17,894 nucleotides of DNA from Bacteroidota bacterium (GTDB taxonomy: Bacteria; Bacteroidota; Bacteroidia; Flavobacteriales_F; PHOS-HE28). The translations under genes were made by a program, and so were the position numbers. The notes below the pieces were generated by a model. It ran no database searches and had not been told where the DNA came from. It saw only the letters and a list, made by a program, of their open reading frames with translations. This document shows positions 6,852 through 14,285 of this stretch, piece after piece (the first letter of the stretch is position 1; each line of letters starts with the position of its first letter). The stretch lies in the NCBI GenBank assembly GCA_023418095.1, contig JAEZDL010000068.1, forward strand, positions 1-17,894, in the 5' to 3' direction.

Positions 6852-9800
6852 ATGTTCCGGAGATTACGCTATCTGCTTTGTACCATCCTTGCCATCGGCC
6901 TGTTCATGGCCGCTGATGCACAGGATGGCTGCGTCAATACCGCCCAATATCCTGGCATCGAGATCACACCCGATCCATCCGGTGCGGTAACACCAGTATC
7001 AACCTGCATCTTTCTGCAGGAATTCACCCACTATACGGGGATCGTAAGTGGAAGCACCTACAAGTTCACGATCAATGGTAATGGATACATCACCCTTCGA
7101 TCCGGCGCGAGCGATGGCCCAATGGTGATGTCCGGTTATGATTACCTGATCTATACCGCGGCTTCGAACGATGATCTGTTCGCGCATTACACGGTGGATG
7201 AGAATTGCGCCACGGCCACCAATTGCCAGGAGAACACGGTGCAGTTGATGCTCAATTGCATTCCACCGATGGTGGGTTACGAATGGATCGAGGATTGCAG
7301 CACCGGGGAATTCATGGTGCAACTGGACTTCATCGATCTGGGCGATTCTCCTGGCCTTACAGTTGAATACACGATCGATGGCACCGCCGGAACGATCTCT
7401 CCAGTAAGTGTTGGCACGGTGGATATCGGGCCTGTAGTTCTTGGACAGACCGTGGACATCAATGTTGTGTATGGCGGTCAACCGGATTGCGACATCGTCT
7501 TCAGCGACCTGCAGCCTTTTTCGGGTTGTCCGTTCGAGCTTACCTGTGGTGCTCCGGCAACGAACATGAGCTACTGCTACAACGGTGGTGACAACGTTTC
7601 CTGGTACTTCCAGGGCCAGGGCACGGGATCTATCCGGCTGGACTTCGTCAGCGGCATGATCGGCGGTGGCGACTTCCTCACGATCCACGACGGCCCCGAT
7701 GCCACTTCACCGATCCTTTTCGAACAGTTGATCTGGGCCGACCTGGACCTCGCTGGAACAACGATCGTTTCCTCCGGACCGGAGATGTTCATGACACTTG
7801 TGGCGGATGCGTTCAGCAGTTGCAGCGACAGCATCTACGCACCGATCGAATGGAACGTGGCATGTCTTGATTGCACGCTGCCGCAGGCGGAAGTGACGAT
7901 CGTGGAGGATTGCCCCAACAACCAGTACACCATCCAGGTGAACGTTACGTCCGCAGGCGATGGCAACACGGTTGATATTGAATACGCCGTGAACGATGGA
8001 ACGCCGCAGACCGTTACTGGCGCAGGGATCGGTCAGACGGATATCGGGCCGTTCACGATCAATGATCAGGTGGCGATCACATTGCAGCATGAGAATGATG
8101 GCATGTGCGATGTTTCGCTGGGCACCTTTACGGATAGTGGCGCGTGTCCCACGATCGTTACCTGCGGCGCACCCGATGTTTTGGAGGCCTATTGTTATGG
8201 GAACGGTGATTCACAGTTCTGGTTCTACCAATTGGAAGGCACCGGGGGATCACTTTTCCTCACATTCACAAGTGGTACGATCGAATCGAATTTCTTCGAC
8301 AACCTGGCGATCCACGACGGTGTGGATGGATCGGCGCCCATCATCTGGCAACATACTTCCGAAGAACAATTCGACCTTACCGGTGTAGCCGTTACGTCCA
8401 CTTCCGGGTCATTGTTCATGACGATGTCCTCTGATGGCAGTTCAAGCTGTGATGATCAATCCCAGACCGAATGGAACTGGACCCTGACCTGCCTCGATTG
8501 CTCACCTGCGATCGCTAGCTACAACATCGTGCAGGATTGCCCCAACTTCCAATATTTCGTTGATGTCGTGGTGACTGAAATGGGAAGCGACCCGGAGATC
8601 ACCGTAACGAATGACGGGGGCGCAGCGGAAGCAACCATCTCGGCTCCGGGCACAGTGCAGATCGGACCTTTCGTATCCGGTACGCCCGTACAGATCACAT
8701 TGGTGAACGATTCCAACGCACTTTGCAACGCTGTTTCCGATGTTCTTGTGAATCCGCTGTGCCCACAGATCATCTGTGGCACCACGCCGTTCCAGGAAAC
8801 ATATTGCTACGATGCGAACGAGAACATGGCCTGGGCCTATGAGGTTTCGGGTAATGGCAACGTACACCTTGTGTTCGACATCGGTACGATCGAATCCGAT
8901 ACGTGGGATGACCTTACGATCTACGATGGACCGGATGCTCAATCACCGATCCTGTTCCAGCACCTGGGTGGCACATCGGAACTCGGCCCCGATGGCAGCG
9001 CTGTGAATGGTGACGGTTTCGTTTACTACGGCGTGGATGTGACATCCACCGGACAGAACCTGTACATGACACTTACTTCGGATGGATCGGTACAGTGTTC
9101 CAGCATGACCAATTTCGATCCGTGGGAATGGAACGTGAGCTGCGAAGGTTGCGACGCCCCTGGCGTATCCTATTCGCTGGAAGCGGATTGCGAACATCTG
9201 CTCTATAAAGTGGCCGTGAACGTTACAGAACTGACCGGCCCGCTGGGTCTGCAGATCACAGAGATGAGCACCGGGGAAACGGTTACAGCAACATCACCGA
9301 ACACTTTCCTCTTCAACACCATTTTCGGGTTGGACAGCATCTCGAACTTCCAAGTGGTGGATCTGGACAATGAAGGTTGCACCTATGAGAGCGGCCCGAT
9401 GATCTTCACGCGTGATAGCTGTGTGATCAACAGCTGCGGCCTGGATAATTACGAAGTGTGCTACGAGAACAACGAGGATCGCTGGTACACGTACCGATCA
9501 GTGGGCAACGTACCTGTGGCGATCTTCTTCTACGAAGGCCAGATGCTGAGCAATGACATGGTGACGCTTTACAACGGCCTCGTGGATCAACCCGGCAACA
9601 TCATCTTCTCCGGCAACAACAGCGGGAACCTCACAGGTCTCACGGTGAATTCCAACAACACGGACAATGCGCTCACGCTGCGGATCCGATCGAATGACAG
9701 TGGCTCATGCTCCGATGAATCGGCCACGGTGCCATTGCGATGGGATGTGGGTTGTGGTTTCGTAGGGATCGATGAGGTCGCACGAACCGGTTTCTCGATC

Positions 9801-10031
9801 TTCCCGAACCCATCCACCGGCATATTGAACATCGATCTGGGATCCATGATGGAAGGAGAGATGAACATTCGTGTGACGGATATGAGCGGCCGGATAGCGG
9901 CAGAACGCACAGTACTCGGGTCGTTCGACCGCACCTCGCTCGATCTGGGCCAGTTGCAGAACGGCCAATACATGGTCACCATCGTAACAGAGAATTGGAC
10001 GGCCACCAAGCCATTGCAATTGATGCGCTGA
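6852..10031 (+). CDS. Secreted CUB-module protein with T9SS type A sorting domain (paralogue B)
   Basis: This 1059-residue protein is a paralogue of the gene directly upstream. The signal peptide (1-23, ending in ADAQ) closely resembles that of A. Residues about 25-136 are an extra Cys-containing N-terminal module absent from A. The module order of A follows: linker modules (about 137-230, 341-436, 550-640, 767-860) and CUB-like modules (about 232-339, 438-549, 642-766, 862-968). A T9SS type A sorting domain ends the protein (977-1059: FPNPSTGILNI, VTDMSGRIAA, NGQYMVTIV, final LMR). Corresponding modules of A and B look more alike than neighbours within one protein, for instance NNEDRWYTY in both fourth CUB modules. 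The third CUB module has a 10-residue insertion relative to A. It should be exported by T9SS and be disulphide-rich. No enzymatic motif is seen; adhesion or ligand binding is an inference. Confidence 0.88.
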   Translation: MFRRLRYLLCTILAIGLFMAADAQDGCVNTAQYPGIEITPDPSGAVTPVSTCIFLQEFTHYTGIVSGSTYKFTINGNGYITLRSGASDGPMVMSGYDYLIYTAASNDDLFAHYTVDENCATATNCQENTVQLMLNCIPPMVGYEWIEDCSTGEFMVQLDFIDLGDSPGLTVEYTIDGTAGTISPVSVGTVDIGPVVLGQTVDINVVYGGQPDCDIVFSDLQPFSGCPFELTCGAPATNMSYCYNGGDNVSWYFQGQGTGSIRLDFVSGMIGGGDFLTIHDGPDATSPILFEQLIWADLDLAGTTIVSSGPEMFMTLVADAFSSCSDSIYAPIEWNVACLDCTLPQAEVTIVEDCPNNQYTIQVNVTSAGDGNTVDIEYAVNDGTPQTVTGAGIGQTDIGPFTINDQVAITLQHENDGMCDVSLGTFTDSGACPTIVTCGAPDVLEAYCYGNGDSQFWFYQLEGTGGSLFLTFTSGTIESNFFDNLAIHDGVDGSAPIIWQHTSEEQFDLTGVAVTSTSGSLFMTMSSDGSSSCDDQSQTEWNWTLTCLDCSPAIASYNIVQDCPNFQYFVDVVVTEMGSDPEITVTNDGGAAEATISAPGTVQIGPFVSGTPVQITLVNDSNALCNAVSDVLVNPLCPQIICGTTPFQETYCYDANENMAWAYEVSGNGNVHLVFDIGTIESDTWDDLTIYDGPDAQSPILFQHLGGTSELGPDGSAVNGDGFVYYGVDVTSTGQNLYMTLTSDGSVQCSSMTNFDPWEWNVSCEGCDAPGVSYSLEADCEHLLYKVAVNVTELTGPLGLQITEMSTGETVTATSPNTFLFNTIFGLDSISNFQVVDLDNEGCTYESGPMIFTRDSCVINSCGLDNYEVCYENNEDRWYTYRSVGNVPVAIFFYEGQMLSNDMVTLYNGLVDQPGNIIFSGNNSGNLTGLTVNSNNTDNALTLRIRSNDSGSCSDESATVPLRWDVGCGFVGIDEVARTGFSIFPNPSTGILNIDLGSMMEGEMNIRVTDMSGRIAAERTVLGSFDRTSLDLGQLQNGQYMVTIVTENWTATKPLQLMR

Positions 10032-10050
10032 TCGAATTCCTGATCGACGT

Positions 10051-10077
10051 AAAAAGCCCGGCGGAGCCGGGCTTTTT
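10051..10077. terminator. Bidirectional intrinsic terminator between CUB gene B and the GAPDH gene
   Basis: AAAAAGCCCGGC (10051-10062) and GCCGGGCTTTTT (10066-10077) form a perfect 12-bp stem with loop GGA. Because the stem begins with five A and ends with five T, it can terminate both the rightward CUB gene (stop at 10031) and the leftward GAPDH gene (stop at 10121). The core is nearly the same as in the terminator after paralogue A. Confidence 0.88.
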
Positions 10078-10120
10078 CATTCACTCCGTATTCCTCCGTG
10101 CAGAAGGTGGAGAGATCCGA

Positions 10121-11584
10121 TCAATAGTAGATCAAACGGCGAACGCGTGCAACGTGTTTCGCCAGGCGGATCACCTGCTTGGTGTAACCGAATTCATTGT
10201 CGTACCACGCGTAAAGAACAACGTTCTTTCCATCGGGGCTTACGATCGTGGCGTTGCTGTCGAACACGCTGCAGCAGGTATCACCAATGATGTCGCTGCT
10301 CACCAGCTCCGGGTCGATCTGGTAGTGGATCTGGTTCACCAGATCACCGTTCAGCGCTGCGTGGCGAACGAATTCGTTCACTTCCTCCAGCGTCACCTTC
10401 TTGTTCAGCGTAAGGTTCATGATCGCGAGCGATCCGTTCGGGGTCGGTACACGCACGGCATTCGCCGTGAGCTTGTCCTTCAGGCTCGGGATCGCTTTCG
10501 TAACGGCCGATCCGGCGCCTGTGCTGGTGATCACCATGTTGATCGCGGCGCTGCGTCCGCGGCGCGGCTTCTTGTGGTAGTTGTCCAGCAGGTTCTGGTC
10601 GTTCGTGTAGGCGTGAACGGTTTCGATATGGCCTTTTTCGATCCCCACCTTGTCCTCCATCACCTTCAGGATCGGGCAGATGGCGTTGGTGGTGCAGCTC
10701 GCCGCACTGAAGATCTTTTCACCTTCAAGATCAAGATCGCTGTGGTTGATGCCGTACACCACGTTCGGGATCTCCTTGCCCGGGGCGGTAAGGATCACCT
10801 TGCCCACGCCTTTTGCCTTCAAGTGGCGCTCCAGATCCGTGCGCTTGGTGAAGGCACCGGTGTTGTCGATCACCAACGCATCGTTGATGCCATAAGAGGT
10901 GTAATCGATATCCTCCGGATTGTTGGCCGCGATCAATTGCACCATCTGGCCGTTGATCCAGAGCGCCTTGTTCTTCAGGTCCTCGGTAACGGTACCTTTG
11001 AAAGCACCGTGAACACTATCGTTGCGCAGAAGGGCCGCGCGCTTCACGATCTCCTCATCGCTGAGGGTACGCGTTACGATCGCACGAAGGCGAAGCTGCT
11101 GGCCTTTGCCGGCCTGCTTCACCAGTTCGCGTGCGGCGATCCGGCCGATCCGGCCGAAACCGTAAAGGACCACATCACGCGGCTCGAATTTGTGCTTGTC
11201 CTGGCCGATGAAGCCATGCAAAGTGGTCTTCAGGAATTCCTTGGTGGAAGCGGGTTTCGGCTTCGCGGTAAGGAATTCGTGCGTCAACCGGCCGATATCC
11301 AGCTTCGATGGAGCAAGGTCCAAGTCGAGAAGATCACGGGCGATCTCCCTTGAAGTATAGATGTCGATCGGTTTTTTCACCACCTGCTCGGCATAGTTGA
11401 AGAGGTTCAGCACTTCCGAGGTGCCGATATCGAGCAGGTGGTTGCGGAAGAAGACGAGTTCCACCCCCTTGCCGTACATGAGCTGGCCCACCGAGTTGTT
11501 CAGATCGACCGCAGCCCGTTCCCTGTCTACATACTCCTTCAGCCCGGCCTCATAGCCGGTCTTCACTTCGAGGATCTCCTCCAT
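10121..11584 (-). CDS. Glyceraldehyde-3-phosphate dehydrogenase, long N-terminally extended form
   Basis: The enzyme interconverts glyceraldehyde 3-phosphate and 1,3-bisphosphoglycerate. Of 487 residues, the Rossmann dinucleotide-binding start GFGRIGR is only at 142-148, so about 135 residues precede the usual domain. This longer form (about 480 residues) is known in Bacteroidota and some Gammaproteobacteria. Catalytic Cys297 lies in SAASCTTNAICP (293-304), catalytic His324 in ETVHAYTND (321-329), and WYDNEFGY (460-467) is the family C-terminal motif. ATG 11584 gives an N-terminus like that of the family. An alternative TTG at 11626 overlaps the rpoD stop and would add 14 residues. The gene follows rpoD after 38 bases with no visible promoter between, so co-transcription is likely. 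Whether it works in glycolysis or gluconeogenesis, and with NAD or NADP, I cannot tell. Confidence 0.93.
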   Translation of the reverse strand: MEEILEVKTGYEAGLKEYVDRERAAVDLNNSVGQLMYGKGVELVFFRNHLLDIGTSEVLNLFNYAEQVVKKPIDIYTSREIARDLLDLDLAPSKLDIGRLTHEFLTAKPKPASTKEFLKTTLHGFIGQDKHKFEPRDVVLYGFGRIGRIAARELVKQAGKGQQLRLRAIVTRTLSDEEIVKRAALLRNDSVHGAFKGTVTEDLKNKALWINGQMVQLIAANNPEDIDYTSYGINDALVIDNTGAFTKRTDLERHLKAKGVGKVILTAPGKEIPNVVYGINHSDLDLEGEKIFSAASCTTNAICPILKVMEDKVGIEKGHIETVHAYTNDQNLLDNYHKKPRRGRSAAINMVITSTGAGSAVTKAIPSLKDKLTANAVRVPTPNGSLAIMNLTLNKKVTLEEVNEFVRHAALNGDLVNQIHYQIDPELVSSDIIGDTCCSVFDSNATIVSPDGKNVVLYAWYDNEFGYTKQVIRLAKHVARVRRLIYY

Positions 11585-11622
11585 GATGTTGTATTGAGTG
11601 TTGGACGTAACCTTCGCAACGA

Positions 11623-12486
11623 TCAACCGAGATACGCTTTCAACAGCTTGCTGCGGCTGGTGTGGCGTAACCGGCGGATCGCTTTCTCTTTTATCTGGCG
11701 CACACGCTCGCGGGTGAGATCGAATTTCGCTCCGATCTCCTCCAGCGTGAGTCCATGATTGATACCTATCCCGAAGAACAGCTTCACTACATCACGTTCG
11801 CGTTCGGTGAGCGTGCTCAGGGCGCGTTCTATCTCTTTGGCCAGTGATTCGTTCAGCAGCAACCGATCGGCTGGGGCGCTGTCGTTATTCGGCAGAACAT
11901 CGAGCAGGCTGTTGCTTTCGCCTTCCACGAAAGGTGCGTCCATGCTGATGTGGCGGCCGCTCACCTTCATCGTATCGGCTACTTTTTCAGCAGGCAGATC
12001 CAACAAAGTGGCAAGTTCATCGGCACTTGGCGGACGCTCATATTCCTGTTCCAGCTTAGCGAACGCCTTGTTGATCTTGTTCAATGAACCTACCTGGTTC
12101 AGCGGAAGGCGCACGATCCGGCTTTGTTCGGCCAGAGCCTGAAGAATGCTCTGGCGGATCCACCAGACCGCATAGCTGATGAATTTGAAACCGCGCGTCT
12201 CATCGAAGCGCTGTGCCGCCTTGATCAAGCCAAGATTCCCTTCGTTGATCAGATCGGGAAGACTAAGCCCTTGGTTCTGATATTGTTTTGCCACGGAAAC
12301 AACGAAGCGAAGGTTCGCCTTCACGAGTTTTTCCAATGCAACACCATCGCCTTCCTTGATGCGCTGTGCCAGTTCCACTTCCTGGTCGGCAGTGATCAGG
12401 CCTTCCTTGCCGATCTCCTGCAGGTATTTGTCCAGCGATTGGCTTTCCCTGTTGGTGATCGACTTGGTGATCTTGAGTTGACGCAT
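11623..12486 (-). CDS. rpoD: Primary RNA polymerase sigma factor RpoD (sigma-70 family, Bacteroidota short type)
   Basis: At 287 residues from ATG 12486, this is the usual length of the Bacteroidota primary sigma factor, which lacks region 1.1. The N-terminus MRQLKITKSITNRES is typical, so I prefer this start to an in-frame ATG four codons upstream. Region 1.2 is at about 16-46. Region 2 includes DLINEGNLGLIKA (78-90) and FDETRGFKFISYAVWWIRQ (94-112). Region 3 follows with RPPSADELATLL (151-162) and VSGRHISMDAPF (175-186). Region 4.2 carries the helix-turn-helix LTLEEIGAKFDLTRERVRQ (246-264). It directs RNA polymerase to housekeeping promoters, which in this phylum are TTG/TAnnTTTG and not -35/-10 boxes; this fits the promoters proposed in this window. 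The upstream gene is the htrA-type protease, the downstream one GAPDH. Confidence 0.97.
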   Translation of the reverse strand: MRQLKITKSITNRESQSLDKYLQEIGKEGLITADQEVELAQRIKEGDGVALEKLVKANLRFVVSVAKQYQNQGLSLPDLINEGNLGLIKAAQRFDETRGFKFISYAVWWIRQSILQALAEQSRIVRLPLNQVGSLNKINKAFAKLEQEYERPPSADELATLLDLPAEKVADTMKVSGRHISMDAPFVEGESNSLLDVLPNNDSAPADRLLLNESLAKEIERALSTLTERERDVVKLFFGIGINHGLTLEEIGAKFDLTRERVRQIKEKAIRRLRHTSRSKLLKAYLG

Positions 12487-12579
12487 CCTTGATGCCACGG
12501 TGTTCTATGATTTTAGGGTTGATCTAAAAGGGCGGACGATTACCAACAGAAGCACCCGGAATGGTGCATAAGCTGGCGG

Positions 12580-12611
12580 CAAAGGTACGACCCCATCGCC
12601 GATCGGGGCAA
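12580..12611 (-). promoter_or_regulatory. Predicted promoter of rpoD
   Basis: On the minus strand TTG (12611-12609) is followed after 21 bases by TACCTTTG (12587-12580), an exact match to the Bacteroidota -7 consensus TAnnTTTG. Transcription would start roughly ten bases further on, giving a leader of about 85 bases before the ATG at 12486. It is the best promoter match in the window. Confidence 0.65.
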
Positions 12612-12635
12612 GGTGCCTCATCAGCGATGGGGTCG
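12588..12635. repeat. Perfect 12-bp inverted repeat overlapping the rpoD promoter
   Basis: CGACCCCATCGC (12588-12599) and GCGATGGGGTCG (12624-12635) are exact reverse complements separated by 24 bases. One arm abuts the -7 box and the TTG element lies in the loop. It could be an operator for rpoD or the transcription terminator of the protease gene, whose stop is at 12664. The long loop and the lack of a T-run argue against a typical terminator. Confidence 0.55.
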
Positions 12636-12663
12636 GTTTGGTCGAAATTCGATGACGGATGTT

Positions 12664-14127
12664 TCAGAGCCCCAGTCCGTAGTATGCTTTCACCCCGTTC
12701 GGGTAGAATCCTTCGATCAGTACGCCGCCCTTTTTCCGGGATAGAAGTGTTTCGATCTCTTCGGGGGTGGAAACCGGTTGTTGATCGATCGCCGTGATGA
12801 TGAACCCTTCACGGATCCCGCTACTGCGGAACTTGCCACCCTGCACACTGCTCACCTTCACACCGTTCTGCAAACGAAGTGCTTTCAGTTCATCGGCATT
12901 AGCGCGGGTAAGTTCAGCGCCGAGCGTTCCAAGCACTTTTGCCGGAGCTTTCACGGAAGCAGTAAGCGCTCCTTCGCGTCCACGAAGTACCATGTCCATC
13001 ACGTTCTCTTCACCGTTGCGCACGATCGTTACCGCCACTTTATCGCCAGGGCGGAATTTGCCGACCTGTTCCTGCAACTGGGTCACGTTGTTCACTTCGA
13101 TGTTGCCCACCTTGGTTATCACGTCTCCTTCTTTCACACCGGCCTTCTGCGCAGCGCCACCTTCGGTCAAACCGTTCACGTATACTCCGCGTATGCGATC
13201 AAGGTTGGCCTCTTTCGCAAGTTGCTGATCGATATCGCGGATGCTCACACCGATGTAGGCGCGCTGCACGCTGCCGTATTCCAGCAGATCGTTGGTCACT
13301 TTCCGAACGATGTTCACCGGGATCGCGAAAGAGTAGCCAGCGTATGATCCCGTGGTGCTGGCGATCGCTGTGTTGATCCCCACGAGCTCACCGTTCACGT
13401 TCACCAATGCACCGCCACTGTTGCCGGGATTCACCGCGGCGTCGGTCTGTATGAAACTTTCGATCGGGAAGATGTCCTTGCTGGGATCATGCTGGAGCAG
13501 GTTGATGTTCCTGGCCTTTGCGCTCACGATCCCGGCGGTGACAGTACTGGTAAGATTCATCGGATTACCCACGGCGAGCACCCATTCGCCAACACGCACC
13601 GCATCTGAATTCCCGAAAGGCATCACTGAAAGGTCCTGCGCTTCGACTTTGAGAAGGGCGAGATCGGTGCTGGGATCGCGCCCGATCACCTTGGCGTCGA
13701 ATTGCCGGCTATCGTTCAAGTGCACCTGGATCTTATCGGCGCCATCGACCACGTGATTATTGGTAACGATGTATCCGTCGCCGCTTATGATCACGCCAGA
13801 ACCCGCGCCCTGCCTTGGTTGCGGCGTGGTGGGTGCGCGGTAACCCCAGAAGAAATCGGCGAACGGATCGCGCACATTCACCATGCTTTCGGTGGTTACG
13901 TGCACCACCGCGTTCACGGAACTTTCCGCAGCCATGGTGAGATCCAGCACGCCGGCCGCCGAAGCATTAGTCGCAACTGGCATGTTCACGTACTGCACCG
14001 CCGGTTTAGGCCGATCCTGTTCACTACTGGTGCTCGCAGCCTGTTTTTCCGTGATGAACTCATTGGCGCCCAAGGCCATAAGACCTCCGGCCAGGGCCAT
14101 GAAAAGATGTCCTAACGCGCGTTTCAT
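12664..14127 (-). CDS. Periplasmic serine protease/chaperone of the HtrA (DegP/DegQ) family
   Basis: This 487-residue protein has an N-terminal hydrophobic segment (about 5-21) that acts as signal peptide or anchor. The trypsin-like domain carries the triad His125 (TNNHVVDG), Asp155 (DPSTDLALLKV) and Ser237 (NPGNSGGALVN). PDZ1 spans about 285-382 with the ligand loop near YIGVSI (291-296), and PDZ2 about 398-480. It degrades or refolds misfolded envelope proteins. I chose ATG 14127 over the in-frame ATG at 14172 because it begins directly before the hydrophobic segment and has AGGA eight bases upstream. The gene lies upstream of rpoD on the same strand with a 177-bp gap that contains the rpoD promoter, and it diverges from dapF. 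DegP and DegQ cannot be distinguished by eye. Confidence 0.95.
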   Translation of the reverse strand: MKRALGHLFMALAGGLMALGANEFITEKQAASTSSEQDRPKPAVQYVNMPVATNASAAGVLDLTMAAESSVNAVVHVTTESMVNVRDPFADFFWGYRAPTTPQPRQGAGSGVIISGDGYIVTNNHVVDGADKIQVHLNDSRQFDAKVIGRDPSTDLALLKVEAQDLSVMPFGNSDAVRVGEWVLAVGNPMNLTSTVTAGIVSAKARNINLLQHDPSKDIFPIESFIQTDAAVNPGNSGGALVNVNGELVGINTAIASTTGSYAGYSFAIPVNIVRKVTNDLLEYGSVQRAYIGVSIRDIDQQLAKEANLDRIRGVYVNGLTEGGAAQKAGVKEGDVITKVGNIEVNNVTQLQEQVGKFRPGDKVAVTIVRNGEENVMDMVLRGREGALTASVKAPAKVLGTLGAELTRANADELKALRLQNGVKVSSVQGGKFRSSGIREGFIITAIDQQPVSTPEEIETLLSRKKGGVLIEGFYPNGVKAYYGLGL

Positions 14128-14135
14128 GTGTCTTT

Positions 14136-14139
14136 TCCT
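14136..14139 (-). promoter_or_regulatory. Shine-Dalgarno-like AGGA of the HtrA gene
   Basis: AGGA on the minus strand lies eight bases before ATG 14127. It favours this start over the in-frame ATG at 14172, which would put 15 charged residues ahead of the signal sequence. Confidence 0.45.
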
Positions 14140-14199
14140 GCTTAGGTTTCGTCTGGTTCGATCCGCTTCCACGAAACAACGTGCCGCGTGCGTGAATGG

Positions 14200-14228
14200 T
14201 TGAACCTGTGCCAGTTAAATTATGTTGA
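14200..14228 (+). promoter_or_regulatory. Weak candidate promoter of dapF-mltG
   Basis: TTG (14200-14202), 18 bases, then TATGTTGA (14221-14228) partly fits TTG-N19-TAnnTTTG, with mismatches in the last two positions. The predicted leader of about 50 bases would include the hairpin at 14250-14269. For the divergent protease gene no convincing promoter was seen in this 158-bp region. Confidence 0.25.
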
Positions 14229-14246
14229 TCGTCCAGCACGATCCGT

Positions 14247-14274
14247 TCCAGATCGGGGAAGCCCGATCTTTGGA
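14247..14274 (+). other. Hairpin in the dapF leader
   Basis: AGATCGGG (14250-14257) pairs perfectly with CCCGATCT (14262-14269) around loop GAAG. TCC (14247-14249) and GGA (14272-14274) can extend the stem across a two-base bulge. It ends 11 bases before the dapF ATG. There is no T-run, so it is not a terminator. It could affect translation initiation; it could also be a by-product of the GATC abundance. Confidence 0.35.
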
Positions 14275-14285
14275 CGCAGCGGGCG

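Noticed and set aside
9995..11353. Open frame of 452 codons on the plus strand, antisense to GAPDH
   Set aside because: It lies entirely opposite a certain GAPDH gene apart from its start in the end of CUB gene B, runs through the bidirectional terminator, and its translation has no recognisable domain. It is a by-product of codon bias on the opposite strand.
14128..14172. 15-codon N-terminal extension of the HtrA protein
   Set aside because: The extension is highly charged and would precede the hydrophobic export segment; ATG 14127 has a suitably spaced AGGA.
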